64,000 nt of DNA from SB21 sp964535295 (GCA_964535295.1 CAZHUW010000001.1:1-64000); one strand, 5' to 3'. Shown: positions 17,146 through 26,265, numbered from the stretch's first letter. Translations and numbers: made by a program. The notes: a model not told the origin generated them from the letters alone.

Positions 17146-18441
17146 TTAGTTGCCTTCGCGCTCTTCCATATTGCCGCCCATGGACGGTTTCTTCTCGTTG
17201 TCAACTTTTACCTTCGAACCGTTCTCCAATAATTTACTGATTGCACGGTAATTGCCCACCACAACTTCATCTCCTTCTTTAATACCTTCAAGTATTTCAA
17301 TATGCGATTCGCTTTGTATTCCGGTCTTGACAGCCTTCGCAACAGCCGTTCCGTTTTCGATCACGAATACCACTTCGACCACGCCGTCCTTATTAGGCTT
17401 AAATTCACTTGCCGTATCGTTGGCAATCGCTGCATCTTTTTCTATACCTTCTTTTCGCTTTAATTTTTCAGGCAGCCGAACCGTGACGCACTGGATAGGC
17501 ACACTAAGAACATTTGTTTTCACGTCGGTAGTGATGTCGGATGTAGTGGACATGCCCGGGCGTAGGGTCGGCAAGTTATCCGACAATGCAATCTTCACTT
17601 CAAATTCTGTTTTTTCTTCCTGGGTTCCTGCTGCTTTTACATTAGCTGTATTTGCAATTTCCGTCACGCGTCCGTGTAACTTCTGCTCGTTCAGCGCATC
17701 CACTTCAATGGTTGCCGTGTCACTCAGGCTGATAGAAACCACATCATTCTCATCAACATTGACGCGCGCTTCCATTTCCGCTAGATTTGCAACCACCATA
17801 ATTACGTCTTGAGAAAACTGTGAGCCTAAGGCAATTTCGCCTTCCTCTTTGTTTAGTTTGCTAACCGTGCCCTCAATCGGTGAATAAATTTCCGTCTTGC
17901 TGAGATTGTCCAAGCTGCGATCCAGATCGGCTTGTGCGGCTTGCACCTGACTTTGCGCCGATTCTAAAGCCGATTGACTGGTAGATAAATTGGCCTCAGC
18001 TGACTGCAGTTCTGATTCAGCTGATAATTTCTTTTCAAACAGTCCTTTGATACGGTCGTAATCCTGCTTGGCCTTTTGCAGACTGGCTTCAGCGGAAATT
18101 ACCTGTGATTTGGCCCGCATTAGTTCTGCTTTGGACTGATTGACCGAAGCCTCATAAACGGTCCGGTCGAGAGACACCAACAATTGTCCGCGTTGAACCC
18201 GGTCGCCTTCCTTCACGGTCAGTTTCATGATCTTCGCACTCACGTTGGAGCTGACCTTCACGTCCGTCACAGGCTGAATCTTTCCTGAAGCGCTGACCGT
18301 TTTGATCACATCGCCGCGTTTGACTTTTTCGGTTTGCACATCGATCGCAACCTCTTTCTTGTTGCTCAGATTGAATACCACAACAGCCGTTATCGCTACC
18401 GCCAAAACGGCGCCGATAATGATTTTTTTCTTTCTGGACAT
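17146..18441 (-). CDS. Periplasmic adaptor (MacA/HlyD family)
   Basis: A 431-residue membrane-fusion protein that links the inner-membrane pump to TolC. It has one N-terminal membrane anchor (IIIGAVLAVAITAVVVF) and a lipoyl-like half-motif (VSSNVSAKIMKLTVKEGDRV). A long coiled-coil hairpin spans about 95-175 (alternating A/S/Q/L heptads). The second lipoyl half is SPIEGTVSKLNKEEGE, and beta-barrel and membrane-proximal domains follow. The acidic C-terminal tail ends EEREGN. GGAG upstream supports the start. The long hairpin is typical of adaptors that dock directly onto a TolC tip. Confidence 0.92.
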   Translation of the reverse strand: MSRKKKIIIGAVLAVAITAVVVFNLSNKKEVAIDVQTEKVKRGDVIKTVSASGKIQPVTDVKVSSNVSAKIMKLTVKEGDRVQRGQLLVSLDRTVYEASVNQSKAELMRAKSQVISAEASLQKAKQDYDRIKGLFEKKLSAESELQSAEANLSTSQSALESAQSQVQAAQADLDRSLDNLSKTEIYSPIEGTVSKLNKEEGEIALGSQFSQDVIMVVANLAEMEARVNVDENDVVSISLSDTATIEVDALNEQKLHGRVTEIANTANVKAAGTQEEKTEFEVKIALSDNLPTLRPGMSTTSDITTDVKTNVLSVPIQCVTVRLPEKLKRKEGIEKDAAIANDTASEFKPNKDGVVEVVFVIENGTAVAKAVKTGIQSESHIEILEGIKEGDEVVVGNYRAISKLLENGSKVKVDNEKKPSMGGNMEEREGN

Positions 18442-18479
18442 GGGGTGTCTCCTTATAAAGGTAAAATTTAACTTATGTT

Positions 18480-19799
18480 CTAGTTATTCAGCTGACCCAC
18501 TGCAAGCAAATACTGCTGCCGGGCGTAAATAAAATCGTATTTCGCCTGCGTATAATTGGCTTCGGCCGTTGAATATCCGGTATTGGCCGTAATCTGATCC
18601 AGCACGGTTCCGGCGCCGAGATTATAACGTTCCGTTGCCAAACGCAGATCTTCTTTGGCCGACTTTACGTTTTCATCAGAAAGCTGAACATTTTCATATG
18701 CCGTCTGCATATTCAATAAGGCAATCTTGATATCGAGCGCAACTTTACGCTTGGTGCTTTCCATATTACTGCGTTCCGTCTGATATCTCTGATCGGCCTG
18801 GATGACCCCGCTATTGGTTTGAAAGCCGGTAAAGATAGGAATCGACAAATTAAGGCCAATACTTGCATTATCCAGGTTTTCATAGTTCTTGAAATTCAGT
18901 TCGGTATTATTCCAGTTATAACTTGCAAATGCCGACAAAGTTGGAAAATACCCGCTTTTAGCTATTGAAAGAGAACGGCGCGTGCTTTCCACTTTCTTCC
19001 GGGATGCCAAATAATCTTTACGGCTATCCAAAGCCGTCTGGAATGACTGTTCAAAATCAAACTGCTTAGCATCGAATGTAACTTCCATAGCTAACTCTTT
19101 GAGTTCAAACTCCGCATTCACATCTTCACCAATCAGATTGTTCAGACTCGCTTTGGACGTTCTCAGATTATTCTTTGCTTTATTCACATCCAATTTGTCC
19201 GAACCGACCTGAACGCGCTGTTTGTAAACATCCGACAGTATCTGGGCGCCCAAACGGTTTCTTTCTTCCAGGCGCTTTAACTGTTCTTCACTGCGTTTGA
19301 GGTTTTCTTCAGCGATCTTCAGCAGTTGTTGGTTTTTCAGAACCGTAATATAAGCCTGGTAGACACTGAGTGTGACTTCCTGTCTCGTATTTTCAAAGTC
19401 AAATTTAGCTGAACTTTCATCAAGCCGGGCTTGCGTCATTTCGTCAAACTTTTTCAAACCGTCAAAAATCACATAGTTGGCGTCTAAAGAATACGAATAT
19501 GAATTATTGTTAGTGCTTCGCGAACTCAACTGTCCGGCCAATGAAGTATCACCTGAATTGATCGTATTCAACATGGAATGATTGAAAGTTGCATTTGCGC
19601 TTACGGTCGGCAAATTCTGACCCCACGTCTTCGGAAGAACGCTGGCGACCGTTGAATTATAAGAGTTCTGCGCGGAAATGACCTGAATATTATTCTTCAT
19701 GGCTATTTTAACAGCTTCATCAATATCAATCACACGTTTCTCTTGTGCCGATACCGCAGTAACAAAGATAACCATTAATATCACATACCATGTTTTCAT
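18480..19799 (-). CDS. TolC-family outer-membrane efflux channel
   Basis: The ATG at 19799 is chosen because AGGAG lies seven bases upstream; the ATG at 19814 has none. The 439-residue protein has a signal peptide ending near VSAQ. It is followed by the two repeated alpha-helical/beta halves of the outer-membrane-factor family (NNIQVISAQNSY in the first, SRKKVESTRRSLSIAKSGYFPTLSAFASY in the second). It ends with the recurrent YNLGAGTVLDQI and ARQQYLLAVGQLN segments. It forms the trimeric exit duct for the MacA-MacB-type pump and is the first gene of the operon. Confidence 0.92.
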   Translation of the reverse strand: MKTWYVILMVIFVTAVSAQEKRVIDIDEAVKIAMKNNIQVISAQNSYNSTVASVLPKTWGQNLPTVSANATFNHSMLNTINSGDTSLAGQLSSRSTNNNSYSYSLDANYVIFDGLKKFDEMTQARLDESSAKFDFENTRQEVTLSVYQAYITVLKNQQLLKIAEENLKRSEEQLKRLEERNRLGAQILSDVYKQRVQVGSDKLDVNKAKNNLRTSKASLNNLIGEDVNAEFELKELAMEVTFDAKQFDFEQSFQTALDSRKDYLASRKKVESTRRSLSIAKSGYFPTLSAFASYNWNNTELNFKNYENLDNASIGLNLSIPIFTGFQTNSGVIQADQRYQTERSNMESTKRKVALDIKIALLNMQTAYENVQLSDENVKSAKEDLRLATERYNLGAGTVLDQITANTGYSTAEANYTQAKYDFIYARQQYLLAVGQLNN

Positions 19800-19860
19800 A
19801 ATTGTACTCCTCATAATTTCGATAAAGTTCTTATTAAACTGATTCTATATTCGTAATTTG

Positions 19861-19915
19861 GAAACATTTGTTTCAATTTTTTTACAAAATAGCAAAAAAC
19901 ATTCGAAATAACCAA
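19861..19915 (-). promoter_or_regulatory. Candidate promoter and palindromic operator of the efflux operon
   Basis: On the minus strand a possible -35 TTGGTT (plus 19910-19915) lies 18 bases from TATTTT (plus 19886-19891). Just downstream, at 19861-19874, is a palindrome, GAAACA-TT-TGTTTC. Its position next to the expected transcription start would suit a repressor. The -35 match is modest. No regulator gene is adjacent. Confidence 0.45.
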
Positions 19916-19959
19916 CACCAGCTTTGGTAATTAGACTGTATTGAATATCAAATAGTTTC

Positions 19960-19993
19960 AAAAAAAAACTCCCGGAAAGCAACCCGGGAGTTT
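19960..19993 (-). terminator. Intrinsic terminator of the brxA-oxidoreductase-YIP1 operon
   Basis: On the minus strand AAACTCCCGG and CCGGGAGTTT form a 10-bp stem around an 8-base loop, followed by a T run. Confidence 0.88.
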
Positions 19994-20030
19994 CACGTGA
20001 TAAATATCAAGCCGGCTAAACGCGGACCTT

Positions 20031-20765
20031 CTATCCCCCAAAATTAACGCCGACTGCGGTGAGTCCTGCACTGATCAAAACCCAGATGAGCCAAAGCCCG
20101 ATTACAAGAGCGGCTGTTTTACCTTTAGTGAATTTATACAACATCGAAAGACCAATGATCAGAACGGCCAATTGCCAGAAAGTAAAAATATCAAATTTGC
20201 TTAATAACACATACAGAGGGGTACGGGTAGCGCCTTCGGCCGCCAAAATACCTAAACCCGTATCAACTCGCATGGTCTCATTTACCATCATAAGTGGGAC
20301 CTTGATGATTCCAGCCAGTATATCGATCAGGCTGCTATATCCAAAGATCGATAAGACCTGAAGATAAGTTCCTTCCCCTTTGAATATTTTGGATCCGCCT
20401 ATATGAATAAAGAGTCCTGCCAACAAAAACATCCCAAGTACAACAATTAATCCCACGCCAATGCCTACGGCCCAAAACTTTTTCATCATCGAAACGGCCT
20501 GCTCGGCGGTCTGTTCTTTCTGACTGTCCGGGATCTGCGGGTTTTTCATAATGGATTCTTTCGTCGCAACAGCCTGTTCTTTTTGAATGATCTCTTTCAG
20601 CAAAATACTTGTTGTCAGAAACATCAGAAAAAAGAGAAGCATCGGAGTGACCCAATCCGGTTTGACAATGATGGCCTCAAACGTTTTTGAGGGAGTGACA
20701 AAAAGATTGACGATCCGGTTAAAGACGTTCATTTCCGCAACGGGTTCGGTCTGACTGGTTTCCAT
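20031..20765 (-). CDS. YIP1-family membrane protein
   Basis: The ATG at 20765, with GAGGAG upstream, is preferred to the ATG at 20807. The 244-residue protein has an N-terminal FNRIVNLFVTPSKTFEAI motif, the standard opening of bacterial YIP1-domain proteins. Five or so hydrophobic segments follow, including the helices AVGIGVGLIVVLGMFLLAG and ALVIGLWLIWVLISAGLTAV. The function in bacteria is unknown. It is last in the operon and followed by a strong terminator. Confidence 0.85.
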   Translation of the reverse strand: METSQTEPVAEMNVFNRIVNLFVTPSKTFEAIIVKPDWVTPMLLFFLMFLTTSILLKEIIQKEQAVATKESIMKNPQIPDSQKEQTAEQAVSMMKKFWAVGIGVGLIVVLGMFLLAGLFIHIGGSKIFKGEGTYLQVLSIFGYSSLIDILAGIIKVPLMMVNETMRVDTGLGILAAEGATRTPLYVLLSKFDIFTFWQLAVLIIGLSMLYKFTKGKTAALVIGLWLIWVLISAGLTAVGVNFGG

Positions 20766-20816
20766 AATCTTACTCCTCAGTATGTTTTGATTAATTTTAA
20801 ACCCCAATACTTAACG

Positions 20817-21836
20817 TCAAGGTTTTAGGACAATTTTTCCAAATTGTATGGCATCTCTCATACGCTGGAACGCAGATACAAAATCTTTAAATGAGAATAG
20901 TTGGTCCACAAAGGGAATAATCCGATACGTTTCGCAGAAGGCAAGCATGTTTTTGAAGTCATCTCGCGTGCCCATGGTGGAACCCTGGATCGTTAACTGT
21001 TTCCAGAATATTTTCCTAAGATCCAATGATTCTGGGTTTCCCGCGGTTGCACCGAAATTGACTATTCGTCCGCCCGGTTTGATCACGGCTAGTAATTCGC
21101 CAAACCCTTTTCCGCCGGCGCTATCGATGATCAGGTCTATACCTCCGAATTTTTCAGATTCAGCTGCGAGCTTTTTGAAGGCTTCTGATTCCAGATAATT
21201 TACACCGTAAACCGCTCCCGCCTTAACGGCCTGTTGTATTTTTTCATCACGACCCGATGTTACGAGTACTTTCGCGCCTGTAGCCAAGGCCATCTGCATA
21301 GCCAGAGCCGCCACTCCGCCACCAATACCCGTGATCAGAACCGTTTCATCTTTTGTTATTTTTCCATTCACAAAGATGGCGCGAAAAGCCGTCAGCCCTC
21401 CCAGCGGCAGCGCCGCCGCTTCCTCGTCTGATAAGTAAACCGGCTTGGCAAATAAATTATGAACAGGAACCACCACATATTCAGCTAAGGTTCCGTTATC
21501 GGGCATCCCTAAAATCGTGAAGTCTTTTCCCTGCGCTCGGGAATCACTTCCCCAGTTGAGACTGGGATGAATCACAACCTGACAACCAACAAGACCTTTA
21601 TCTTTTTGGTCCCCCACACTGACAACTTCACCGGCGCCGTCGGAACCCAATATAACAGGAACTTTGATCTTGGCGTAAAGCCCCAGAATGATCCACAGAT
21701 CACGGTGATTAAGCGCAGCTGCTTTGATGCGTACAATAGCTTCGCCTGCTTTGGCTATCGGGAACTCGACGTCTTCATAAGACATTTTATCAAGACTGCC
21801 TATATCGCGCAGAACAAGCGCTTTCATCGTTTTCAT
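20817..21836 (-). CDS. Zinc-less MDR-type alcohol dehydrogenase / quinone oxidoreductase-like
   Basis: A 339-residue medium-chain dehydrogenase/reductase. It has the GroES-like N-domain with NHRDLWIILGLY and VILGSDGAGEVVSVG, and an NAD(P)-binding Rossmann domain with VLITGIGGGVAALAMQMA. The cysteine-rich structural-zinc loop of classical alcohol dehydrogenases is absent, which points to the zinc-independent quinone-oxidoreductase/enoyl-reductase-like branch. The substrate is unknown. An in-frame ATG three codons downstream (21827) is equally possible as the start. It lies between brxA and the YIP1 gene in one operon. Confidence 0.85.
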   Translation of the reverse strand: MKTMKALVLRDIGSLDKMSYEDVEFPIAKAGEAIVRIKAAALNHRDLWIILGLYAKIKVPVILGSDGAGEVVSVGDQKDKGLVGCQVVIHPSLNWGSDSRAQGKDFTILGMPDNGTLAEYVVVPVHNLFAKPVYLSDEEAAALPLGGLTAFRAIFVNGKITKDETVLITGIGGGVAALAMQMALATGAKVLVTSGRDEKIQQAVKAGAVYGVNYLESEAFKKLAAESEKFGGIDLIIDSAGGKGFGELLAVIKPGGRIVNFGATAGNPESLDLRKIFWKQLTIQGSTMGTRDDFKNMLAFCETYRIIPFVDQLFSFKDFVSAFQRMRDAIQFGKIVLKP

Positions 21837-21874
21837 AGCCAGTTCATCTAACGATAATGATATGAATCAGTAAG

Positions 21875-22312
21875 TTAAACCGTTAATTTATCATTTGAAC
21901 AGAAGATTTCATAAGCCGCAGCCAGCTTATTGGCAACGTCGACGGCAGAATGACCCTCGATCTCATAACGTTGCAGCGCCCAAACGAATTTACCGTCTTT
22001 AAACAGGAACATTGACGGCGATGAGGGCGGAAGCGGAGACACGAGGCTGCGAACTTTCGCAACAGCATCCAGATCCTGCCCGGCAAAAACGGTAACCAAC
22101 TTATCCGGTATCACTTTACTTTGCAGGGATAATGCGACTCCGGGGCGGGCCATGCCGGCTGCACACCCACACACGGAATTTACTACGACAAGCGCAGTAC
22201 CCTGTGGGTTATTGATAAATTGCTCTACATCCTGAGCGTTTTTTAATTCTGTAAACCCGACCCGCGTCAGTTCCTGACGCATAGGCGCTACCATTCTTTC
22301 ATCGTACGGCAT
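21875..22312 (-). CDS. brxA: Bacilliredoxin (BrxA/BrxB family)
   Basis: A 145-residue member of the DUF1094/YphP-YqiW family, thiol-disulfide proteins that in Firmicutes remove bacillithiol from mixed disulfides. The family C-G-C active site is present as Cys48-Gly49-Cys50 (NSVCGCAAGMARPG). AAGGAG upstream of the ATG fixes the start, and a strong promoter lies at 22344-22374. Whether this organism makes bacillithiol cannot be told here; another low-molecular-weight thiol is possible. It is the first gene of a three-gene operon. Confidence 0.92.
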   Translation of the reverse strand: MPYDERMVAPMRQELTRVGFTELKNAQDVEQFINNPQGTALVVVNSVCGCAAGMARPGVALSLQSKVIPDKLVTVFAGQDLDAVAKVRSLVSPLPPSSPSMFLFKDGKFVWALQRYEIEGHSAVDVANKLAAAYEIFCSNDKLTV

Positions 22313-22343
22313 TTTACTCCTTCATTATTATGCTTCAATTACT

Positions 22344-22374
22344 CCAAGATATTTTTTTTTCTTTTCAATGTCAA
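22344..22374 (-). promoter_or_regulatory. Promoter of the brxA operon
   Basis: On the minus strand TTGACA (plus 22369-22374) is followed after 17 bases by TATCTTGG (plus 22344-22351). The spacer contains nine A in a row, as often seen in strong promoters. Confidence 0.75.
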
Positions 22375-22552
22375 TACAGGTAACTAACCGACCCATCGAG
22401 AGTCCAAGCCTAAAATTTGCAAGAGTTAAAATGATGGATTCAGACCCATAAGTCATTCCCGGTAACCGGTTGTTTCAAAATGTTCCAACTTAATCGTTTT
22501 GAAACACAAATTTTGGCGATCCAAATAATTTTTTCATTACTAAATCTATAAT

Positions 22553-22571
22553 TAACAATATATTATTGTTA
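22553..22571. promoter_or_regulatory. Palindromic operator candidate upstream of the winged-helix gene
   Basis: TAACAATA and TATTGTTA are perfect 8-base arms around TAT. The right arm contains TTGTTA, a possible -35, with TATTTG 18 bases further on, so a bound protein would block transcription of the gene at 22656. Autoregulation is the simplest reading. Confidence 0.45.
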
Positions 22572-22655
22572 CCATATGAATTGGCAATGTATTTGTATTA
22601 CAATAGGGCATTCAAAACAAATCCATAAACCAATTTGATCGGAGGCACTTTTTTT

Positions 22656-23000
22656 ATGCAATCAAAACAAAGAGTGGCCGTTGAAAAGAAATCCAAGAGC
22701 GTACCCTTATTCATGGACCTTGAAAGCCGCATCTTGCGTTTTGGCTTAGATTGTGAACCCACATCGGCCAACGTCGTGGCCAAACGTCTGCGCATGAAAG
22801 AAAACGCCAAAAACATAGGAATGATCCGCGCGATCCTTGAAAAGCTGATCACTGAAAAGAAAGTATACAAACTCGGGAGCCGCTATGCGATCGATTACGG
22901 CGGAGGTATGAATCTGATGAAATCTTTCTGTATAAAGCTTTCCAATGAAAACTATAAAATCAATAATTACGTCTTTGAAAATATCAGTTCTCAGTCCTAG
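22656..23000 (+). CDS. Small putative winged-helix DNA-binding protein
   Basis: The start is the ATG at 22656 with GGAGG ten bases upstream. The 114-residue product is basic. It has a central segment LESRILRFGLDCEPTSANVVAKRL...IRAILEKLITEKKVYKLGSRYAI, which reads as helix, helix, recognition-type helix and a two-strand wing. I cannot assign it to a named family. It is a single-gene unit with palindromes upstream and a strong bidirectional terminator downstream, consistent with a local transcription regulator. Confidence 0.6.
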   Translation: MQSKQRVAVEKKSKSVPLFMDLESRILRFGLDCEPTSANVVAKRLRMKENAKNIGMIRAILEKLITEKKVYKLGSRYAIDYGGGMNLMKSFCIKLSNENYKINNYVFENISSQS

Positions 23001-23022
23001 ATCAAGGGAATGGGACTCTCAC

Positions 23023-23056
23023 AAAAACGCCCCGGTTCATTGCCGGGGCGTTTTTT
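23023..23056. terminator. Strong bidirectional terminator
   Basis: AACGCCCCGG and CCGGGGCGTT form a 10-bp GC-rich stem around a 7-base loop, with a T run on the plus strand and an A run (T on the minus strand) before it. It serves both the + strand gene ending at 23000 and the long - strand gene run ending at 23060. Confidence 0.9.
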
Positions 23057-23059
23057 ATT

Positions 23060-24634
23060 TTATTTTTTCGTTCCTGCCTCTGCGAATTTTTTCGCTTCCG
23101 GAAAATATTTAACGGCTTCTTTAATGACAGGGTCGGCCTTCAATCGAACCTGGGCCGACTCATTGAGGCTCCAAATGTAACGGGCCAGTTCTCCTTTGAT
23201 CACATTTTTCATATCCTCTTTGTCTTTTTCCAATGCTTTTTCGTCCGCTGCAACCCCTTTCTGTATTCCCAATTGGATCAACGATTGAAATTCTGTTTCG
23301 GAAATCTCATATGATGAGAAGAATTTCTTATAATTTTCCTTATACTGATTCCGCAGAGCCGGTCCGTTCTTCTCAAGAAACTTATTCACAAATTCTCTAA
23401 AAACGCCTTTGCTCCAAAGCTTCGCATAATAGACGGTGAACGTATCGTTGTCAATGTGATAATCCGGCACAATGCCGCCGCCGCCGAAGACTTTTCGTCC
23501 CATCGCCGTGTAAAATACTTTGGTTGAGTCGGTATGCAGCGTGTCATTCAAATGCGCTTCACCGTAATAATCTTCGATAGATTTTCCGTTATACGGACGT
23601 TGAATAAGCCTTCCGCTTGGTGTGTAATAACGCGCGGTGGTAATGCGTACCGCCGAACCGTCATTAAGATCGTATTGCGACTGAACCAGTCCTTTGCCGA
23701 AAGTTCGCTCACCTACAACAAGTGCGCGATCCAGATCCTGCAACGCCCCGGCTACGATCTCGGAGGCCGATGCGGAATACCGGTTCACCAGAACAATAAG
23801 CGGTATCTTCCGATGTGAAAGCTTGGATGTAGAGGTATATTCTTTGGAAGAATTGCCAATACGCCCTTTGGTATAAACGATCATTTTGCCGGCCGGCAAA
23901 AATTTATCCACAATCATTTCAGCTTGCTCCAAATAGCCACCACCATTGTTCCTCAGGTCAAGTATCAATTGCTTCATTCCCGCGGCCTGAAGTTCCAGCA
24001 AGGCTTGTTCGATCTCATTCTCTGAAGTTTCAGCAAATTTATTCAGCCGAATAAACCCCGTCTGGTCATCCAGCATGAACTTGGCGTCTACAGTGAAAAT
24101 CGGTATCTTATCGCGAACAATATCAAATTCCAGTAATTCGCTGACGCCGGGCCGTTCTATGGTTACGTGTACTGTCGTTCCTTTCGGCCCTTTGAGCCTT
24201 TTAAAAACATCTTCCGTCGTAATATCCTTGGCAGGACTACGGTCAATTTGAACAATCTTATCACCGGCAAGAATTCCCGCCCGGTCCGACGGCGTTCCCG
24301 GTATAGGCGAAACGACCGTAAGATATCCGTTGACGATCTCAAATGAAATGCCGATGCCTTCAAAATTTCCCTGAAACTCCTCTTTGACCTGCTTCATTTC
24401 TTTAGGCGGAATATACACAGAATGAGGATCAAGTCCTTTGAGCGCTCCTACAATAGCGTCGTCGATCAGCTTATTGGCATCCACATCTTCCACATAAGTT
24501 TTTTCGATTACATCCAGAACGCCTCGCAGTTTACCCGAACTCTGCATCGCCTGTTTACCGGTCTGCATAAACCCGGTAATAACCGCAATGACCACCACCA
24601 CAAATAACGCAGGCATGATAATTCGTTTGTTCAT
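23060..24634 (-). CDS. S41 family C-terminal processing protease (CtpA-like), copy 2
   Basis: A 524-residue PDZ-containing serine protease. It has an N-terminal membrane anchor or signal (about 7-22), an N-terminal helical part, a PDZ domain (about 85-165) and the S41 fold. The catalytic dyad is Ser289 (RYSASASE) and Lys314 (ERTFGKG), with the 25-residue spacing of the Tsp/Prc family. A 130-residue helical tail follows. These proteases trim or degrade envelope proteins. It is a tandem paralogue of the gene directly upstream, with 36 bases between them. Confidence 0.92.
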   Translation of the reverse strand: MNKRIIMPALFVVVVIAVITGFMQTGKQAMQSSGKLRGVLDVIEKTYVEDVDANKLIDDAIVGALKGLDPHSVYIPPKEMKQVKEEFQGNFEGIGISFEIVNGYLTVVSPIPGTPSDRAGILAGDKIVQIDRSPAKDITTEDVFKRLKGPKGTTVHVTIERPGVSELLEFDIVRDKIPIFTVDAKFMLDDQTGFIRLNKFAETSENEIEQALLELQAAGMKQLILDLRNNGGGYLEQAEMIVDKFLPAGKMIVYTKGRIGNSSKEYTSTSKLSHRKIPLIVLVNRYSASASEIVAGALQDLDRALVVGERTFGKGLVQSQYDLNDGSAVRITTARYYTPSGRLIQRPYNGKSIEDYYGEAHLNDTLHTDSTKVFYTAMGRKVFGGGGIVPDYHIDNDTFTVYYAKLWSKGVFREFVNKFLEKNGPALRNQYKENYKKFFSSYEISETEFQSLIQLGIQKGVAADEKALEKDKEDMKNVIKGELARYIWSLNESAQVRLKADPVIKEAVKYFPEAKKFAEAGTKK

Positions 24635-24670
24635 AGCATCTCCTTTATCATATATGCACCATACTATTTT

Positions 24671-26248
24671 TTATTTGCTTTTCAGGCGGGTATCTGTAAA
24701 TTTTTTTGCCTGAGGAAAATACGTCATCGCCTGTTTCAAAGCCGGGTCATTCTGGAATCGTATCTGAGAGGCCTCAAAACTGGTCCAGATATACCGCGCC
24801 ACTTCCGCTTTGACGAGGTTCTTCATCAGTTCCTTATCGGTATTGACTGCGCTCTGATCGATCGGGATACCTTTCTGCACACCAATATTGAGCATCTCCT
24901 GAACATCCGAATCGGTAAAATCAAAGGACTTGCTGAATTGAACGAATTTTGATTTATATTCCTCGCGCAGCTTCGGCCCGTTCTTTTCAAGATAATTATT
25001 GGTGAACTCCCGGAAAACGCCTTTTCCCCAAAGTTTGATATAATAAGCCGTAACCGTATCATTGTCGGTGATCCTGTAATCCGGTACGATACCGCCGCCG
25101 CCGTAGACTTTGCGGCCAACGGAAGTATAAAATACTTTGGATGTATCCGTCTGAAGCGTATCGTTAAGGCGCGCCTCTCCGTAATAATCCTCCAGCGATT
25201 TATGATCGTAGGGACGCTGTATCAAACGGCCGCTGGGCGTGTAATAACGCGCAATAGTAATACGAACGGCGGAGCCGTCATTGAGATCAAATTGATTTTG
25301 AACCAATCCTTTTCCAAAACTACGTTCACCCACAACCAAACCGCGGTCCAGATCCTGAATAGCTCCGGCCACGATCTCCGACGCCGAGGCCGATCCGCGA
25401 TTGATCAGTACCACGACCGGGTAATCTCTATACGACTTCTTCTCTGTGGAATAAAATTCCTGGGTAGCTCCCGGAATGCGCCCTTTCATGTAAACGATCA
25501 TTTTACCGCCGGGAATAAATTTATCCACGATCATTTTCGCTTCTTCCAAAATACCGCCCCCGTTATTCCGCATATCCAGAATAAGTTGCTTCATACCTTT
25601 GCCTTCAAGCTCCGTCAGCGCCTGTTCGATCTCTTCTGATGTTGTCTCGGCAAAACGCACAAATCGAATATAACCCGTTTTATCATCCAACATAAACTTT
25701 GCGTCCACGCTGTACACCGGGATCTTATCGCGGATAATATCAAATTCCAATAATTCGTCCAAGCCGGCCCGCTGTATGCTGATATGAACGACGGTCCCTT
25801 TCGGGCCGCGGAGTTTTGAAACGGCTTCTTCAGTCGTGATGCCTTTGGTGGGAACGTTATTGATCATCATGACCTTATCGCCACCCTGAATACCGATCTT
25901 CTCCGAAGGACTGCCCGGGATAGGTGTGACAATGGTAAGTTGCCCGTTGATCACATCGATCTGGCTTCCGATCCCTTCGAAATTACCTTTGAATTCTTCT
26001 TTGACCTGTTTCAGTTCTTTTGGGGGAATATAAACGGAATGAGGACCGAGGCTTTTTAGAACCCCGACGATGGCATCATCCACTAGTTTGTCCCCATCTA
26101 CATCTTCAACATACGTTCTAGAAATAAGGTCAAGAACCGTGTTCAGCTTAACGATGTTCTTATAAGCGTTTTGGCCAACATTTGAAAAGCCCGTCACCGC
26201 AATAACGGCTAAAAGAACCAGCAAAGAAAGTCCGATCTTTTTCTTCAT
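24671..26248 (-). CDS. S41 family C-terminal processing protease (CtpA-like), copy 1
   Basis: A 525-residue paralogue with the same plan: N-terminal anchor, PDZ domain, S41 domain and a long C-terminal helical part. The dyad is Ser288 (RGSASASE) and Lys313 (ERSFGKG). The two copies share long identical stretches such as VYIPPKE and DLNDGSAVRIT but differ in the PDZ peptide-binding loop (EGIGSQIDV here, EGIGISFEI in copy 2). This suggests different substrate preferences. It lies 17 bases after the GH57 gene. Confidence 0.92.
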   Translation of the reverse strand: MKKKIGLSLLVLLAVIAVTGFSNVGQNAYKNIVKLNTVLDLISRTYVEDVDGDKLVDDAIVGVLKSLGPHSVYIPPKELKQVKEEFKGNFEGIGSQIDVINGQLTIVTPIPGSPSEKIGIQGGDKVMMINNVPTKGITTEEAVSKLRGPKGTVVHISIQRAGLDELLEFDIIRDKIPVYSVDAKFMLDDKTGYIRFVRFAETTSEEIEQALTELEGKGMKQLILDMRNNGGGILEEAKMIVDKFIPGGKMIVYMKGRIPGATQEFYSTEKKSYRDYPVVVLINRGSASASEIVAGAIQDLDRGLVVGERSFGKGLVQNQFDLNDGSAVRITIARYYTPSGRLIQRPYDHKSLEDYYGEARLNDTLQTDTSKVFYTSVGRKVYGGGGIVPDYRITDNDTVTAYYIKLWGKGVFREFTNNYLEKNGPKLREEYKSKFVQFSKSFDFTDSDVQEMLNIGVQKGIPIDQSAVNTDKELMKNLVKAEVARYIWTSFEASQIRFQNDPALKQAMTYFPQAKKFTDTRLKSK

Positions 26249-26265
26249 AATGCTCCGTTCTATAT

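Larger units (their letters stand above)
22313..22655. other. Divergent intergenic region between brxA and the winged-helix gene
   Basis: A 343-bp non-coding stretch with no open frame of note. It holds the brxA promoter (22344-22374), a 10-bp-arm inverted repeat (TGTTTCAAAA at 22471-22480 with TTTTGAAACA at 22497-22506) and an AT-rich 19-base palindrome (22553-22571). The ribosome site GGAGG for the + strand gene is at 22641-22645. The density of symmetric sites is high and suggests regulation in both directions. Confidence 0.6.
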
